Below, piece by piece: positions 1 through 5,693 of a DNA stretch of 7,248 nt; position 1 is the first letter of the stretch; the number at the start of each line of letters is the position of its first letter. A program made the position numbers and the translations under genes. Under the pieces are notes generated by a model that saw only the letters and a list, made by a program, of their open reading frames with translations, did no database searches and had not been told where the DNA came from. Source of the DNA: Actinomycetota bacterium (GTDB lineage: Bacteria; Actinomycetota; Actinomycetes; S36-B12; UBA5976); assembly GCA_009918865.1 (NCBI GenBank), contig RGCY01000061.1:1-7248 (forward strand), written 5' to 3'.

Positions 1-18
1 GTATCGATGCATCGATAC
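1..18. repeat. 18-bp perfect palindrome at the window edge
   Basis: GTATCGATGCATCGATAC equals its own reverse complement. It is built as ATCGAT-GC-ATCGAT with one extra base pair at each end beyond a T/A pair. Because it begins at base 1, the symmetry may continue outside the window. It could be a protein-binding site in the leader of a leftward gene, or a fold-back artefact of a contig end; the sequence alone does not decide. Confidence 0.7.
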
Positions 19-56
19 CGCAAGCGACATCCGTTCTAGGTGCACCCAGACAGATG

Positions 57-78
57 ACCTAGTCATGGATGACTAGGT
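57..78. promoter_or_regulatory. Inverted repeat, candidate operator at a start point
   Basis: ACCTAGTCAT (57-66) and ATGACTAGGT (69-78) are perfect reverse complements separated by GG. On the minus strand this 22-bp element begins 7 nt downstream of the -10 box at 85-90, so the predicted transcription start falls at its first base. A dimeric repressor site is typically found there. I do not recognise the half-site as belonging to a named regulator family. In RNA it would also form a hairpin at the extreme 5' end of the leftward transcript. It lacks a T-run, so it is not a good terminator. Confidence 0.5.
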
Positions 79-84
79 GGCGTC

Positions 85-113
85 ACCCTATGTGTCGTAC
101 GCCCTGTGGTCAA
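85..113 (-). promoter_or_regulatory. Leftward sigma-70-type promoter
   Basis: Read on the minus strand, a -35 box TTGACC (108-113) is separated by 17 bp from a -10 box TAGGGT (85-90). The -35 matches five of six consensus bases, the spacer is optimal, and the -10 fits the TANNNT form usual in actinobacteria. Transcription would start near 78 and run off the left edge, in the same direction as tldD-tldE but independent of it. Confidence 0.55.
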
Positions 114-205
114 TGGGAATTCAGGCGCAGTTCACAGGAAGTTGTATAGCCGGTAGTCGCGTAGCGCGTGTCCTGATTCGGTACCCGTGAAGGTGAGCCT
201 TCCGC

Positions 206-1606
206 TTAGAGCGCATCGCTCGCAGTCGAGAAATTGAACCCGTCGATGAGCATCGCGGGGGCAGCGATTCGGGGCACATAGTCCGCCATTTCGCGCGGTT
301 GGGTTCTTGAGGTTGCGCTGGCATCGGTTACGCGAGCCAACATCCCCACGGGGCTCTCATTGAACCGGAAATTGCCGGCGGCTCCGACAATCTCCCCGTT
401 CTTAACGACATACACACCATCTCTCGTCAAACCAGTGATGAGCAAGGTCTGAGGGTCAACGACCCGGTTGTACCAAACGCATGTCACAAGCAGTGCATCG
501 TCAGTGCGCGCAATGAGGTCATCCAACGTTCCGTGACCTTCCGAGTCCGTTACGCGCAGGTTTGTGCCTGAAGCCACGGGTTGACACCCGAGTTCCTGAG
601 CCACAGCCCGGGGGGCAATGAGCGAACCCACTTTTCCGTCAACCACCCATGCCGCAGAGGATGCTGGCAAGCCATTGTCGAACACGCTGCTGTGGCTATT
701 CGATGTCGTCACGGCTTCAAATGGCATGCCCGGCATGTCAGAATCGTGTGGATCTGACCCAATGGTGATGTGTCGCGAAGTCAGGACGTCTCCCACTCGA
801 GTTCCACCGCCCGCGCGACTGAACACGCTTCGCCCTTCCGCCGCATCACGAGCGCTGGCATACCACCAGATATCGCAGGCCAAATCCGCAACGGCGCCCG
901 CGGTCAATAAAGCAGTGTGTCGCCCTGGCTTCACCTCAATCTTGTGCGCTTGCCACGCAAGACCTTGCCGCAACTGTGAATCTAATTGGGCTATGTCAAT
1001 GAGGCTTAGATCTTCATTGGCAGCGCCTTGCCATGCTGACCGCGCACGTTCATGCGACTTAGCTGTCATCTCGATGCGCCCTGAAGGTTGCGCCCATCGC
1101 AATCTCAGCCCGGTAGTCGAGGCCAACCAGGTCGTCGTGACTGAGTGTTCGGCGTATCCAAAGTGTTCAATGCCATCGGAGTGACCAGCGCGCAAGGCAG
1201 CACCAAGACCTGCCGTGACGGGTGAAAGCGCCGCACCGGAGGTGAGCAGTGCGGGCTCAAACCACGCCTGAGCGTTGCCCGGCACGTCACCAGGGGCAAT
1301 CAAAGGTGCGGCATCCGCTGCCACCGGCGCAGATTTGGCAGCCGCGAATGCTGCCCTAGCAAGGGCTTCAGAACTCTCGACGTTTGGACCGGTCATGCTC
1401 AACGTCGCGGTGGCGACTCCATCACTACGCTCATCAAATGCAATGACGGTCAGGGTTGTTGAACCACGCTCACCGTTGGTCGTCAATGTTGAACGTGCCC
1501 AGCGAACATCCGCAGTTGAATCATGTTCCACGAGGACGATTGCGCTGCCAGATACTGCGCTGAGTGCACGCTCGGCGATTTCTTGAGGAGATTCCTGCGT
1601 GCTCAT
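206..1606 (-). CDS. tldE: TldE/PmbA-family peptidase subunit
   Basis: The 466-residue product fits the TldE/PmbA half of the TldD/TldE cytoplasmic peptidase (E. coli PmbA is about 450 residues). Family landmarks are an N-terminal domain, a central segment with GRSVFS followed by GTRVGD (about 258-273), and the characteristic C-terminal stretch TGLTRDG (391-397), the GEI turn (404-406) and NFRFNES (412-418). No HExxxH zinc motif is present, as expected for TldE, which in the E. coli complex supports the metal-bearing TldD. The ATG at 1606 overlaps the tldD stop by 4 bp (ATGA), and GGAGG lies 7 nt upstream (1614-1618), so start and coupling are well supported. In E. coli the pair processes microcin B17 precursor and degrades unfolded peptides; the substrate here is unknown, and no RiPP gene is adjacent. 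Confidence 0.9.
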   Translation of the reverse strand: MSTQESPQEIAERALSAVSGSAIVLVEHDSTADVRWARSTLTTNGERGSTTLTVIAFDERSDGVATATLSMTGPNVESSEALARAAFAAAKSAPVAADAAPLIAPGDVPGNAQAWFEPALLTSGAALSPVTAGLGAALRAGHSDGIEHFGYAEHSVTTTWLASTTGLRLRWAQPSGRIEMTAKSHERARSAWQGAANEDLSLIDIAQLDSQLRQGLAWQAHKIEVKPGRHTALLTAGAVADLACDIWWYASARDAAEGRSVFSRAGGGTRVGDVLTSRHITIGSDPHDSDMPGMPFEAVTTSNSHSSVFDNGLPASSAAWVVDGKVGSLIAPRAVAQELGCQPVASGTNLRVTDSEGHGTLDDLIARTDDALLVTCVWYNRVVDPQTLLITGLTRDGVYVVKNGEIVGAAGNFRFNESPVGMLARVTDASATSRTQPREMADYVPRIAAPAMLIDGFNFSTASDAL

Positions 1607-3144
1607 GCTCCGGCCTCCGCGCTGGTGTTAAGAATGTTGATGTTTTCGAAAACTGCAACCGGACAACCATGCGACACAGGGGCCACCTGTCCAGGTTGCC
1701 CCTTACCGCAATTGAGCGCACCACCAAGTAGATACGTGTCGGGTCCACCGACTGCAATCATTGAACCCCAGAAATCTGGGGTGCGACTTTGGTAGGCCAC
1801 ATCTTTGACTTGGCCCGCTAGTTGACCATTCTTAATGCGCATGAAGCGCTGACCCGTGAACTGGAAGTTGTACCGCTGCATATCAATGGACCATGACTTG
1901 TCGCCGACGATATAGATGCCATCTTCGACTCCAGCAATCAGCGCCTCGGCTGAACTTGGCCCCGTGGCTGACGGTTGAAGTGACACATTCGGCATGCGCT
2001 GAATGGGCACATGCTCACCGGAATCAGCGAAGGCGCAACCATTCGAGCGCTCGTAGCCAAATTCCTGCGCCATGGCGCGATCAAGTTGGTAGCCCACCAA
2101 GGTGCCATCCTTGACGATGTCCCACTGTTGGGCGGCGACACCTTCGCTATCCCAACCTACGCTCGCTAAGCCATGAACTGCTTGTCGATCGCCAGTGACA
2201 TGCATGAGCGGAGAGCCGTATTTGAAGTTGCCAAGTTTTTCGGTGGTGGCGAAAGATGTGCCGGCGTAATTCGCTTCGTAACCGAGTGCACGATCAAGTT
2301 CCGTGGCATGGCCGATGGATTCGTGAATTGTCAGCCACAGATTTGTGGGGTGGATGACCAAGGTGTAGCGACCTGGTTCGACCGAGGGTGCCGTCAACTT
2401 CTCTCTAACAAAGCCGGGTAAAGCCTGAAGTTCCGCATTCCAGTCCCAGGGTCGTGCACCACCAACGGTGGCCCCACCGCCGATCACATATTCCCAGCCA
2501 CGTCCAACGGGTGGTGCCGTAGTTGACATGGTTTCAAAGGCACCAGATTGCGAGTCGATGGCCGTGGCATCCCACTGGGCTTCAATCCGCACGCGCTGTT
2601 GTGTGACATGGGTGCCGGTGCTGTCGGCGTAGTAGGTGCATTCGCGCACTTGTCGCACCCATGCGTCGACATGGTCTACCCCGGCTGACATCAGTGCAGC
2701 CGAACGTTCGGTCAGGACTTCCAGACGGTCAGATTCAGCCACCTCAAAGGGATCAATCTCGTACGCACTAATCCACGTTCCTGAATGCACCGGTTCCGGC
2801 GCAAGCACAACAGGCTGTGTGGCTAGGGGCAAACTGACGCGAGCAAGCGCGACAGCGGTGCGTGCCAAGGCAGATGCAGACTCCGGAGTGACAACATCAG
2901 ACGCAGCAAATCCCCAACACCCATCCACGATGACACGAACGCCCATGCTCAACGCAGTGTCATCTGTGCTGGTTTCCTTGCGAGCATCTCGAGCAGCAAT
3001 CAGACCAGTGCGGTTGGAGATGATGCGGATGTCGACGTGGGTAGCACCTGCCGCAATGCCCGTTGCTGTGGCCGCGTCGGCACACGCGTGAAGAGGCAGT
3101 GCGAGAAACGTGGGGTCAACACCATGTGCGGCAATTTGTGACAT
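1603..3144 (-). CDS. tldD: TldD-family zinc metalloprotease subunit
   Basis: The 513-residue protein is the catalytic half of the TldD/TldE peptidase. It carries the TldD zinc motif as HESIGHATELD (274-284), giving H274 and H279 as ligands with E275 as the catalytic glutamate. A Cys-Gly-Lys motif near the C-terminus (C479 in NCGKGQPGQ) matches the position of the third zinc ligand of E. coli TldD. The product is somewhat longer than E. coli TldD (about 480 residues) and has no signal peptide, consistent with a cytosolic enzyme. It is the first gene of a two-gene leftward operon; its TGA overlaps the tldE ATG. The ATG at 3144 has no visible Shine-Dalgarno sequence, so the start is the least certain part. 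A role in trimming or degrading peptides is inferred from the family. Confidence 0.92.
   Translation of the reverse strand: MSQIAAHGVDPTFLALPLHACADAATATGIAAGATHVDIRIISNRTGLIAARDARKETSTDDTALSMGVRVIVDGCWGFAASDVVTPESASALARTAVALARVSLPLATQPVVLAPEPVHSGTWISAYEIDPFEVAESDRLEVLTERSAALMSAGVDHVDAWVRQVRECTYYADSTGTHVTQQRVRIEAQWDATAIDSQSGAFETMSTTAPPVGRGWEYVIGGGATVGGARPWDWNAELQALPGFVREKLTAPSVEPGRYTLVIHPTNLWLTIHESIGHATELDRALGYEANYAGTSFATTEKLGNFKYGSPLMHVTGDRQAVHGLASVGWDSEGVAAQQWDIVKDGTLVGYQLDRAMAQEFGYERSNGCAFADSGEHVPIQRMPNVSLQPSATGPSSAEALIAGVEDGIYIVGDKSWSIDMQRYNFQFTGQRFMRIKNGQLAGQVKDVAYQSRTPDFWGSMIAVGGPDTYLLGGALNCGKGQPGQVAPVSHGCPVAVFENINILNTSAEAGA
1614..1618 (-). promoter_or_regulatory. Ribosome binding site of tldE
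   Basis: GGAGG on the minus strand stands 7 nt before the ATG at 1606 and lies inside the last codons of tldD. Together with the ATGA overlap it fixes the tldE start and points to coupled translation. Confidence 0.75.
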
Positions 3145-3173
3145 GAGTGCGAATCGTGGCAGAGGCGATCCCT

Positions 3174-3185
3174 AGTGTCGACACT
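3174..3185. promoter_or_regulatory. 12-bp palindrome between tldD and carbonic anhydrase
   Basis: AGTGTCGACACT is perfectly self-complementary. It lies 29 nt upstream of the tldD ATG and before the proposed promoter of the divergent carbonic anhydrase gene, so a regulator bound here could act on either. No known regulator consensus is recognised, and a 12-bp palindrome can arise by chance. Confidence 0.3.
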
Positions 3186-3208
3186 TCGGCGTGGCGACTT
3201 CAGACCGC

Positions 3209-3236
3209 TTGTGAGATTCAGAAGGCGGAGTACCGT
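3209..3236 (+). promoter_or_regulatory. Proposed leaderless promoter of carbonic anhydrase
   Basis: A -35-like TTGTGA (3209-3214), a 16-bp spacer and a TANNNT -10 box TACCGT (3231-3236) are followed after 6 nt by an in-frame GTG at 3243. This geometry would start the transcript at the start codon itself, a common actinobacterial arrangement. The -10 matches only the key positions, so the call is moderate. Confidence 0.4.
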
Positions 3237-3242
3237 GTCATC

Positions 3243-3782
3243 GTGAGCGATGTGGGCCAGTTGACTTCGCACGAAAACACGCGTGTGTTTGGCGACGTGC
3301 TGATGGCCAATGAGCAGTTCGTGCGTGCTTTCACAGATCCACACTTGGACGGCTTCGCTCACCAAAATCTCGCCATAGTCACATGTTTTGATTCACGCAT
3401 TGACCCACTGCGCATCGTGGGCATGGCGGCAGGGGACGCCAAGATTGTGCGCAATGCCGGTGCCCGCGTCACCGATGATGTTCTTCGGACCTTGGTTTTG
3501 GCTACCGGCTTACTCGGTGTTACGAGGGTGCTAGTCATGCCGCACACCGATTGCCGCATGGCAACTTCCGATGAGGCGGGAATTCACGCCAAGATCTTTG
3601 AGGCGTCCGGAGTGGACACTCGCAGTATTGAATTCCGAACTGCCTCCGACCAGCGTGCCACGCTTCGCGAAGATGTGCAGCGCGTTCGTAGTTTTCCATT
3701 GTTGCCGCTCGGATTGAGTGTCCTAGGCGCGATCTATGACGTGCACACAGGTCAACTTCATCCCGAGCCCGAAGTCGATTGA
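3243..3782 (+). CDS. Beta-class carbonic anhydrase (Rv1284-like)
   Basis: Predicted to interconvert CO2 and bicarbonate in the cytosol. Counting from the GTG at 3243 (179 residues), the zinc ligands of a beta-carbonic anhydrase are present: C48 in TCFDSR, and H101 and C104 in PHTDC. The D50-R52 dyad follows the first cysteine, and RNAGARVTDDV matches the conserved segment after it. The small size and these motifs resemble mycobacterial Rv1284 rather than the larger plant-type enzymes. The start is uncertain. GTG 3243 is preferred because a TANNNT box ends 6 nt upstream and GGAG lies 12 nt upstream. GTG 3285 would give 165 residues, closest to Rv1284 (about 163), and ATG 3303 would give 159. 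The frame is also open back to a GTG at 3147. The stop overlaps the next gene's ATG by one base. Confidence 0.85.
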   Translation: MSDVGQLTSHENTRVFGDVLMANEQFVRAFTDPHLDGFAHQNLAIVTCFDSRIDPLRIVGMAAGDAKIVRNAGARVTDDVLRTLVLATGLLGVTRVLVMPHTDCRMATSDEAGIHAKIFEASGVDTRSIEFRTASDQRATLREDVQRVRSFPLLPLGLSVLGAIYDVHTGQLHPEPEVD

Positions 3783-4744
3783 TGCGGCTCGGAATTCTTG
3801 GCGCTGGTGGCTTTGCGCGCTTTATGCGTGAGGAAATCCGGCGAGTTCCCGACATCGATGTTGTAGCGGTCGCGAGTCGTAGCAATGAGCGCGCGAATGA
3901 GTTTGACGTTCCACACATTTTTGATGATTACGAGAAGATGCTTACATCCGGGGAAATTGATGCTGTGTACAACGCCTTAAGCAATGACCTGCACTTCCCG
4001 TGGACGATGGCCGCGGTGGCACACGGTTTGCCCGTGCTTTGCGAAAAACCCATGGGTGTGCGCGCTGAAGAGGTTGCGTTGATGCTCGACGGCGCGCAAG
4101 CAGCCGGCGTGCCGGTGATGGAGGGATACTGGCAACTGTTCCATCCGAAGTTCGCACTTGTGCGCAGTTTGATTGACTCGGACGCAATCGGGCAGGTGCT
4201 GCACATCAATGCAGGTTTCACGCACATGTGGGACTTTGGAGGCAACTTCCGCTCGACTACCGAACGTGGTGGCGGCATGCTGCTCGACTTAGGTTGCTAT
4301 CCGATGTCTACGGCGTTGTGGTTGCGTGAGGGGGCACATCCCATCTCAGCAACCTGCTTGTCGTGGAACGGCTCTGTCGACAACGCGGATATGCATGTGG
4401 AAGCTTCAGTGACGTTGAGTGACGACACCACGCTCACGTTCACCGCAAGTGCGCAACGCGATCCGCGGCGATGGTTCGAAGTCGTGGGGACTGAAGGCAC
4501 ACTGAAGGTCTCTGAGCCGGCGTTCTCACACCATCCAGAGGCCGGCGATGGAACACATGTGGTCTTAGACGACGACGATGGTGAACAACAGTGGCACGTG
4601 CCAGCGAGTGATCCACGGCAATTGATGTTGCAGCACTTCGTTGAGGTGGTCGCAGGTTCACACGGCCCTGCCATTTCGGCGCACTTATCGCTCATGACCG
4701 CACATGGTCTCGATTTAGTGCGAAATTCCGCTCAGTCCCTCTAG
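3782..4744 (+). CDS. Gfo/Idh/MocA-family NAD(P)-dependent oxidoreductase
   Basis: A 320-residue soluble dehydrogenase. The N-terminal Rossmann fold opens with GILGAGGFA (4-12), the dinucleotide-binding glycine loop. The family signature EKP lies at 88-90, after YNALSNDLHF (63-72), and the C-terminal alpha/beta domain contains GGGMLLDLGCYP (163-174), whose D169 and Y173 lie in the usual active-site region, then VGTEGTLKV (235-243). The GGG-DLGCYP form resembles the dihydrodiol dehydrogenase / glucose-fructose oxidoreductase branch, so oxidation or reduction of a sugar, cyclitol or diol is likely, but the substrate cannot be read from sequence. A TTG directly before the ATG at 3782 is an alternative start. 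The ATG forms TGATG with the carbonic anhydrase stop, implying translational coupling. It ends convergently, 50 bp from the YbaK-domain gene. Confidence 0.88.
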   Translation: MRLGILGAGGFARFMREEIRRVPDIDVVAVASRSNERANEFDVPHIFDDYEKMLTSGEIDAVYNALSNDLHFPWTMAAVAHGLPVLCEKPMGVRAEEVALMLDGAQAAGVPVMEGYWQLFHPKFALVRSLIDSDAIGQVLHINAGFTHMWDFGGNFRSTTERGGGMLLDLGCYPMSTALWLREGAHPISATCLSWNGSVDNADMHVEASVTLSDDTTLTFTASAQRDPRRWFEVVGTEGTLKVSEPAFSHHPEAGDGTHVVLDDDDGEQQWHVPASDPRQLMLQHFVEVVAGSHGPAISAHLSLMTAHGLDLVRNSAQSL

Positions 4745-4794
4745 TGCGTTCTATTGACGTGGTTCACGATTCGCGTCATCAGTGGCAACATTCG

Positions 4795-5394
4795 TCATTC
4801 GCCAACCTTCAAGGAGCGACCACCGGTCATCCGCAGCAGTTCGTCGTGTGTGGTGGGAAACACAGTGTGTGGGTGTCCGGCTGCTGCCCAGACCTCCGGG
4901 TAGTGCGCCAAGGCCTCATCCACTACAACCGTGAGACGGGCCAAGTCGTGGGTGGAGGGCGACATGGACTGCCAACCCACGGGTGCCACGCCGCCGATGG
5001 CGAAGCCTGACCATGTGCGCACGAAGTCGGCATCCGCGCGACCTAATGAGGAAATGCCCAAAGCAACTGCAAGTGCATCTGTGTCAACCCGGTGGCGACC
5101 TGATGTGATGACCAGCACTGGGGAGGTGATGTGACCGCCCTCAGCGTCGCTAGGTGGTGCGTCATCGCCGCGTCGGGTGCCACGAGTGTGTGTGAACACC
5201 AGAGATGATGCTATTTGGCCGACATCAATCCCGAGTGCTTGTGCGGCTTGTGCTGCGGTGCGCGCGCTATCTGCAAGCCAGCGAATGTTCAGCGCATGTC
5301 CGTAACTGAGTAACGCAGATGTGACGCGAGCGACGGATGGATGTTCAGAGACTTCGGTCGCGTCAGTGGCATGACCTACATGCTCATTGTTCAC
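4795..5394 (-). CDS. YbaK/EbsC-domain aminoacyl-tRNA deacylase-like protein
   Basis: The 199-residue product contains a YbaK/aminoacyl-tRNA-associated domain. Visible signatures are IASSLVF (61-67), LVITSGRHRVD (94-104), the conserved IGGVAPVG (133-140) and WAAAGHPHTVFPTT (169-182). Proteins of this fold hydrolyse mischarged tRNAs, for example Cys- or Ala-tRNA(Pro), in trans. The lysine usually found just before the Leu-x-Phe strand (as in E. coli YbaK) appears here as serine (S63), so activity and substrate are uncertain. A hydrophilic insert (about 70-90, rich in R, D and G) interrupts the domain. The GTG at 5394 is chosen because GGGAG lies 7 nt upstream; an upstream GTG at 5427 would add 11 residues without a comparable site. 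tRNA-Leu lies 89 bp upstream on the same strand. Confidence 0.85.
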   Translation of the reverse strand: MNNEHVGHATDATEVSEHPSVARVTSALLSYGHALNIRWLADSARTAAQAAQALGIDVGQIASSLVFTHTRGTRRGDDAPPSDAEGGHITSPVLVITSGRHRVDTDALAVALGISSLGRADADFVRTWSGFAIGGVAPVGWQSMSPSTHDLARLTVVVDEALAHYPEVWAAAGHPHTVFPTTHDELLRMTGGRSLKVGE

Positions 5395-5401
5395 GAGAAA
5401 T

Positions 5402-5406
5402 CTCCC
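5402..5406 (-). promoter_or_regulatory. Ribosome binding site choosing the GTG at 5394
   Basis: GGGAG on the minus strand ends 7 nt before the GTG at 5394. It lies inside the alternative longer reading frame from 5427 and therefore favours the shorter protein. Confidence 0.65.
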
Positions 5407-5483
5407 GACGGAAAAACGACTGACCACTGCTATGGCGCGACTCTGTTGCCGAGGCTAGCGGTAAAGACCCCAGTCATGCCTTG

Positions 5484-5567
5484 TGTCCGAGGGGGGACTT
5501 GAACCCCCACACCCTTGCGGGCTCTAGCACCTCAAGCTAGCGCGTCTGCCTATTCCGCCACCCGGAC
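5484..5567 (-). tRNA. tRNA-Leu (anticodon GAG)
   Basis: On the minus strand an 84-nt class II tRNA folds fully. The acceptor GTCCGGG pairs with CTCGGAC (one G-T pair) and the discriminator is A. The anticodon stem CTAGC/GCTAG encloses the loop TTGAGGT, giving anticodon GAG at 5531-5533, which reads CUC and CUU leucine codons. A long variable arm CCC-GCAA-GGG is typical of leucine tRNAs. The T stem GGGGG/CCCCC holds TTCAAGT. CCA is not encoded; the sequence continues CAAGG after the discriminator, so the tail must be added enzymatically. It lies upstream of the YbaK-domain gene and diverges from corA. Confidence 0.96.
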
Positions 5568-5628
5568 GAGTGCGCACCCGGAGTGCCTGCATGGGTCGTG
5601 TCAGGCGGCATTAACCGGAAGCGACCCG

Positions 5629-5634
5629 AGTCTA
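5629..5634 (-). promoter_or_regulatory. Possible -10 box of the tRNA-Leu gene
   Basis: TAGACT on the minus strand fits TANNNT and lies 61 nt upstream of the mature 5' end, leaving a leader of roughly 55 nt for RNase P. No good -35 element is seen at the right distance, so this is a weak call. Confidence 0.25.
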
Positions 5635-5680
5635 CCAACGCGCACCTATCGCGATTGTCTGCCCGTAGCGCCCGAGCCCC

Positions 5681-5686
5681 TAGGCT
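5681..5686 (+). promoter_or_regulatory. -10 box of a leaderless corA transcript
   Basis: TAGGCT (TANNNT) ends 7 nt before the GTG at 5694, the distance expected when transcription begins at the start codon. No Shine-Dalgarno sequence is visible before this GTG. The best upstream -35-like hexamer, TTGTCT (5655-5660), is 20 bp away, longer than ideal. Confidence 0.45.
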
Positions 5687-5693
5687 GAATGTT

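Larger units (their letters stand above)
1..205. other. Intergenic region left of tldE, rich in palindromes
   Basis: No convincing complete gene lies here. The stretch holds an 18-bp perfect palindrome (1-18), an 8-bp palindrome GGTGCACC (39-46), a 10+10 bp inverted repeat (57-78) and a leftward promoter (85-113). A reading frame on the minus strand is open from an ATG at 66 to base 1 (22 codons, with further in-frame ATGs at 30 and 12). It could be the start of a gene running off the left edge, but it has no Shine-Dalgarno sequence and its protein is not recognisable, so I do not call it. No strong terminator for tldE is visible; the only hairpin close to its stop (189-202, 5-bp stem) has no T-run. 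Confidence 0.6.

Noticed and set aside
189..202. Hairpin GAAGG-TGAG-CCTTC just past the tldE stop as terminator
   Set aside because: The stem is only 5 bp and no T-run follows on the minus strand.
121..324. Small minus-strand frame at the end of tldE as a possible TldD/E precursor peptide
   Set aside because: It overlaps the tldE C-terminal codons in another frame, has no ribosome binding site and shows no leader or core peptide pattern.
725..740. Near-perfect palindrome CATGCC-c-GGCATG
   Set aside because: It lies inside tldE and is explained by the repeated Met-Pro codons of the MPGMP stretch.
618..1184. Long plus-strand reading frame opposite tldE (188 codons)
   Set aside because: It lies wholly antisense to a clear TldE homologue, its protein has no recognisable domain, and it is rich in Arg/Ser/Cys/Pro as expected of a reverse-strand shadow.
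4755..4778. Inverted repeat TGACG...CGTCA between the convergent oxidoreductase and YbaK-domain genes as a bidirectional terminator
   Set aside because: The 5-bp arms are 14 nt apart, and neither strand has a T-run after them.
5410..5416. T-run on the minus strand before the YbaK-domain gene as a tRNA terminator
   Set aside because: No stable GC-rich hairpin immediately precedes it.
5583..5693. Upstream extension of corA to an ATG-like start at 5583
   Set aside because: The extra 37 residues are Arg/Ser-rich and unlike CorA N-termini, they overlap the promoter elements, and no ribosome binding site supports that start.
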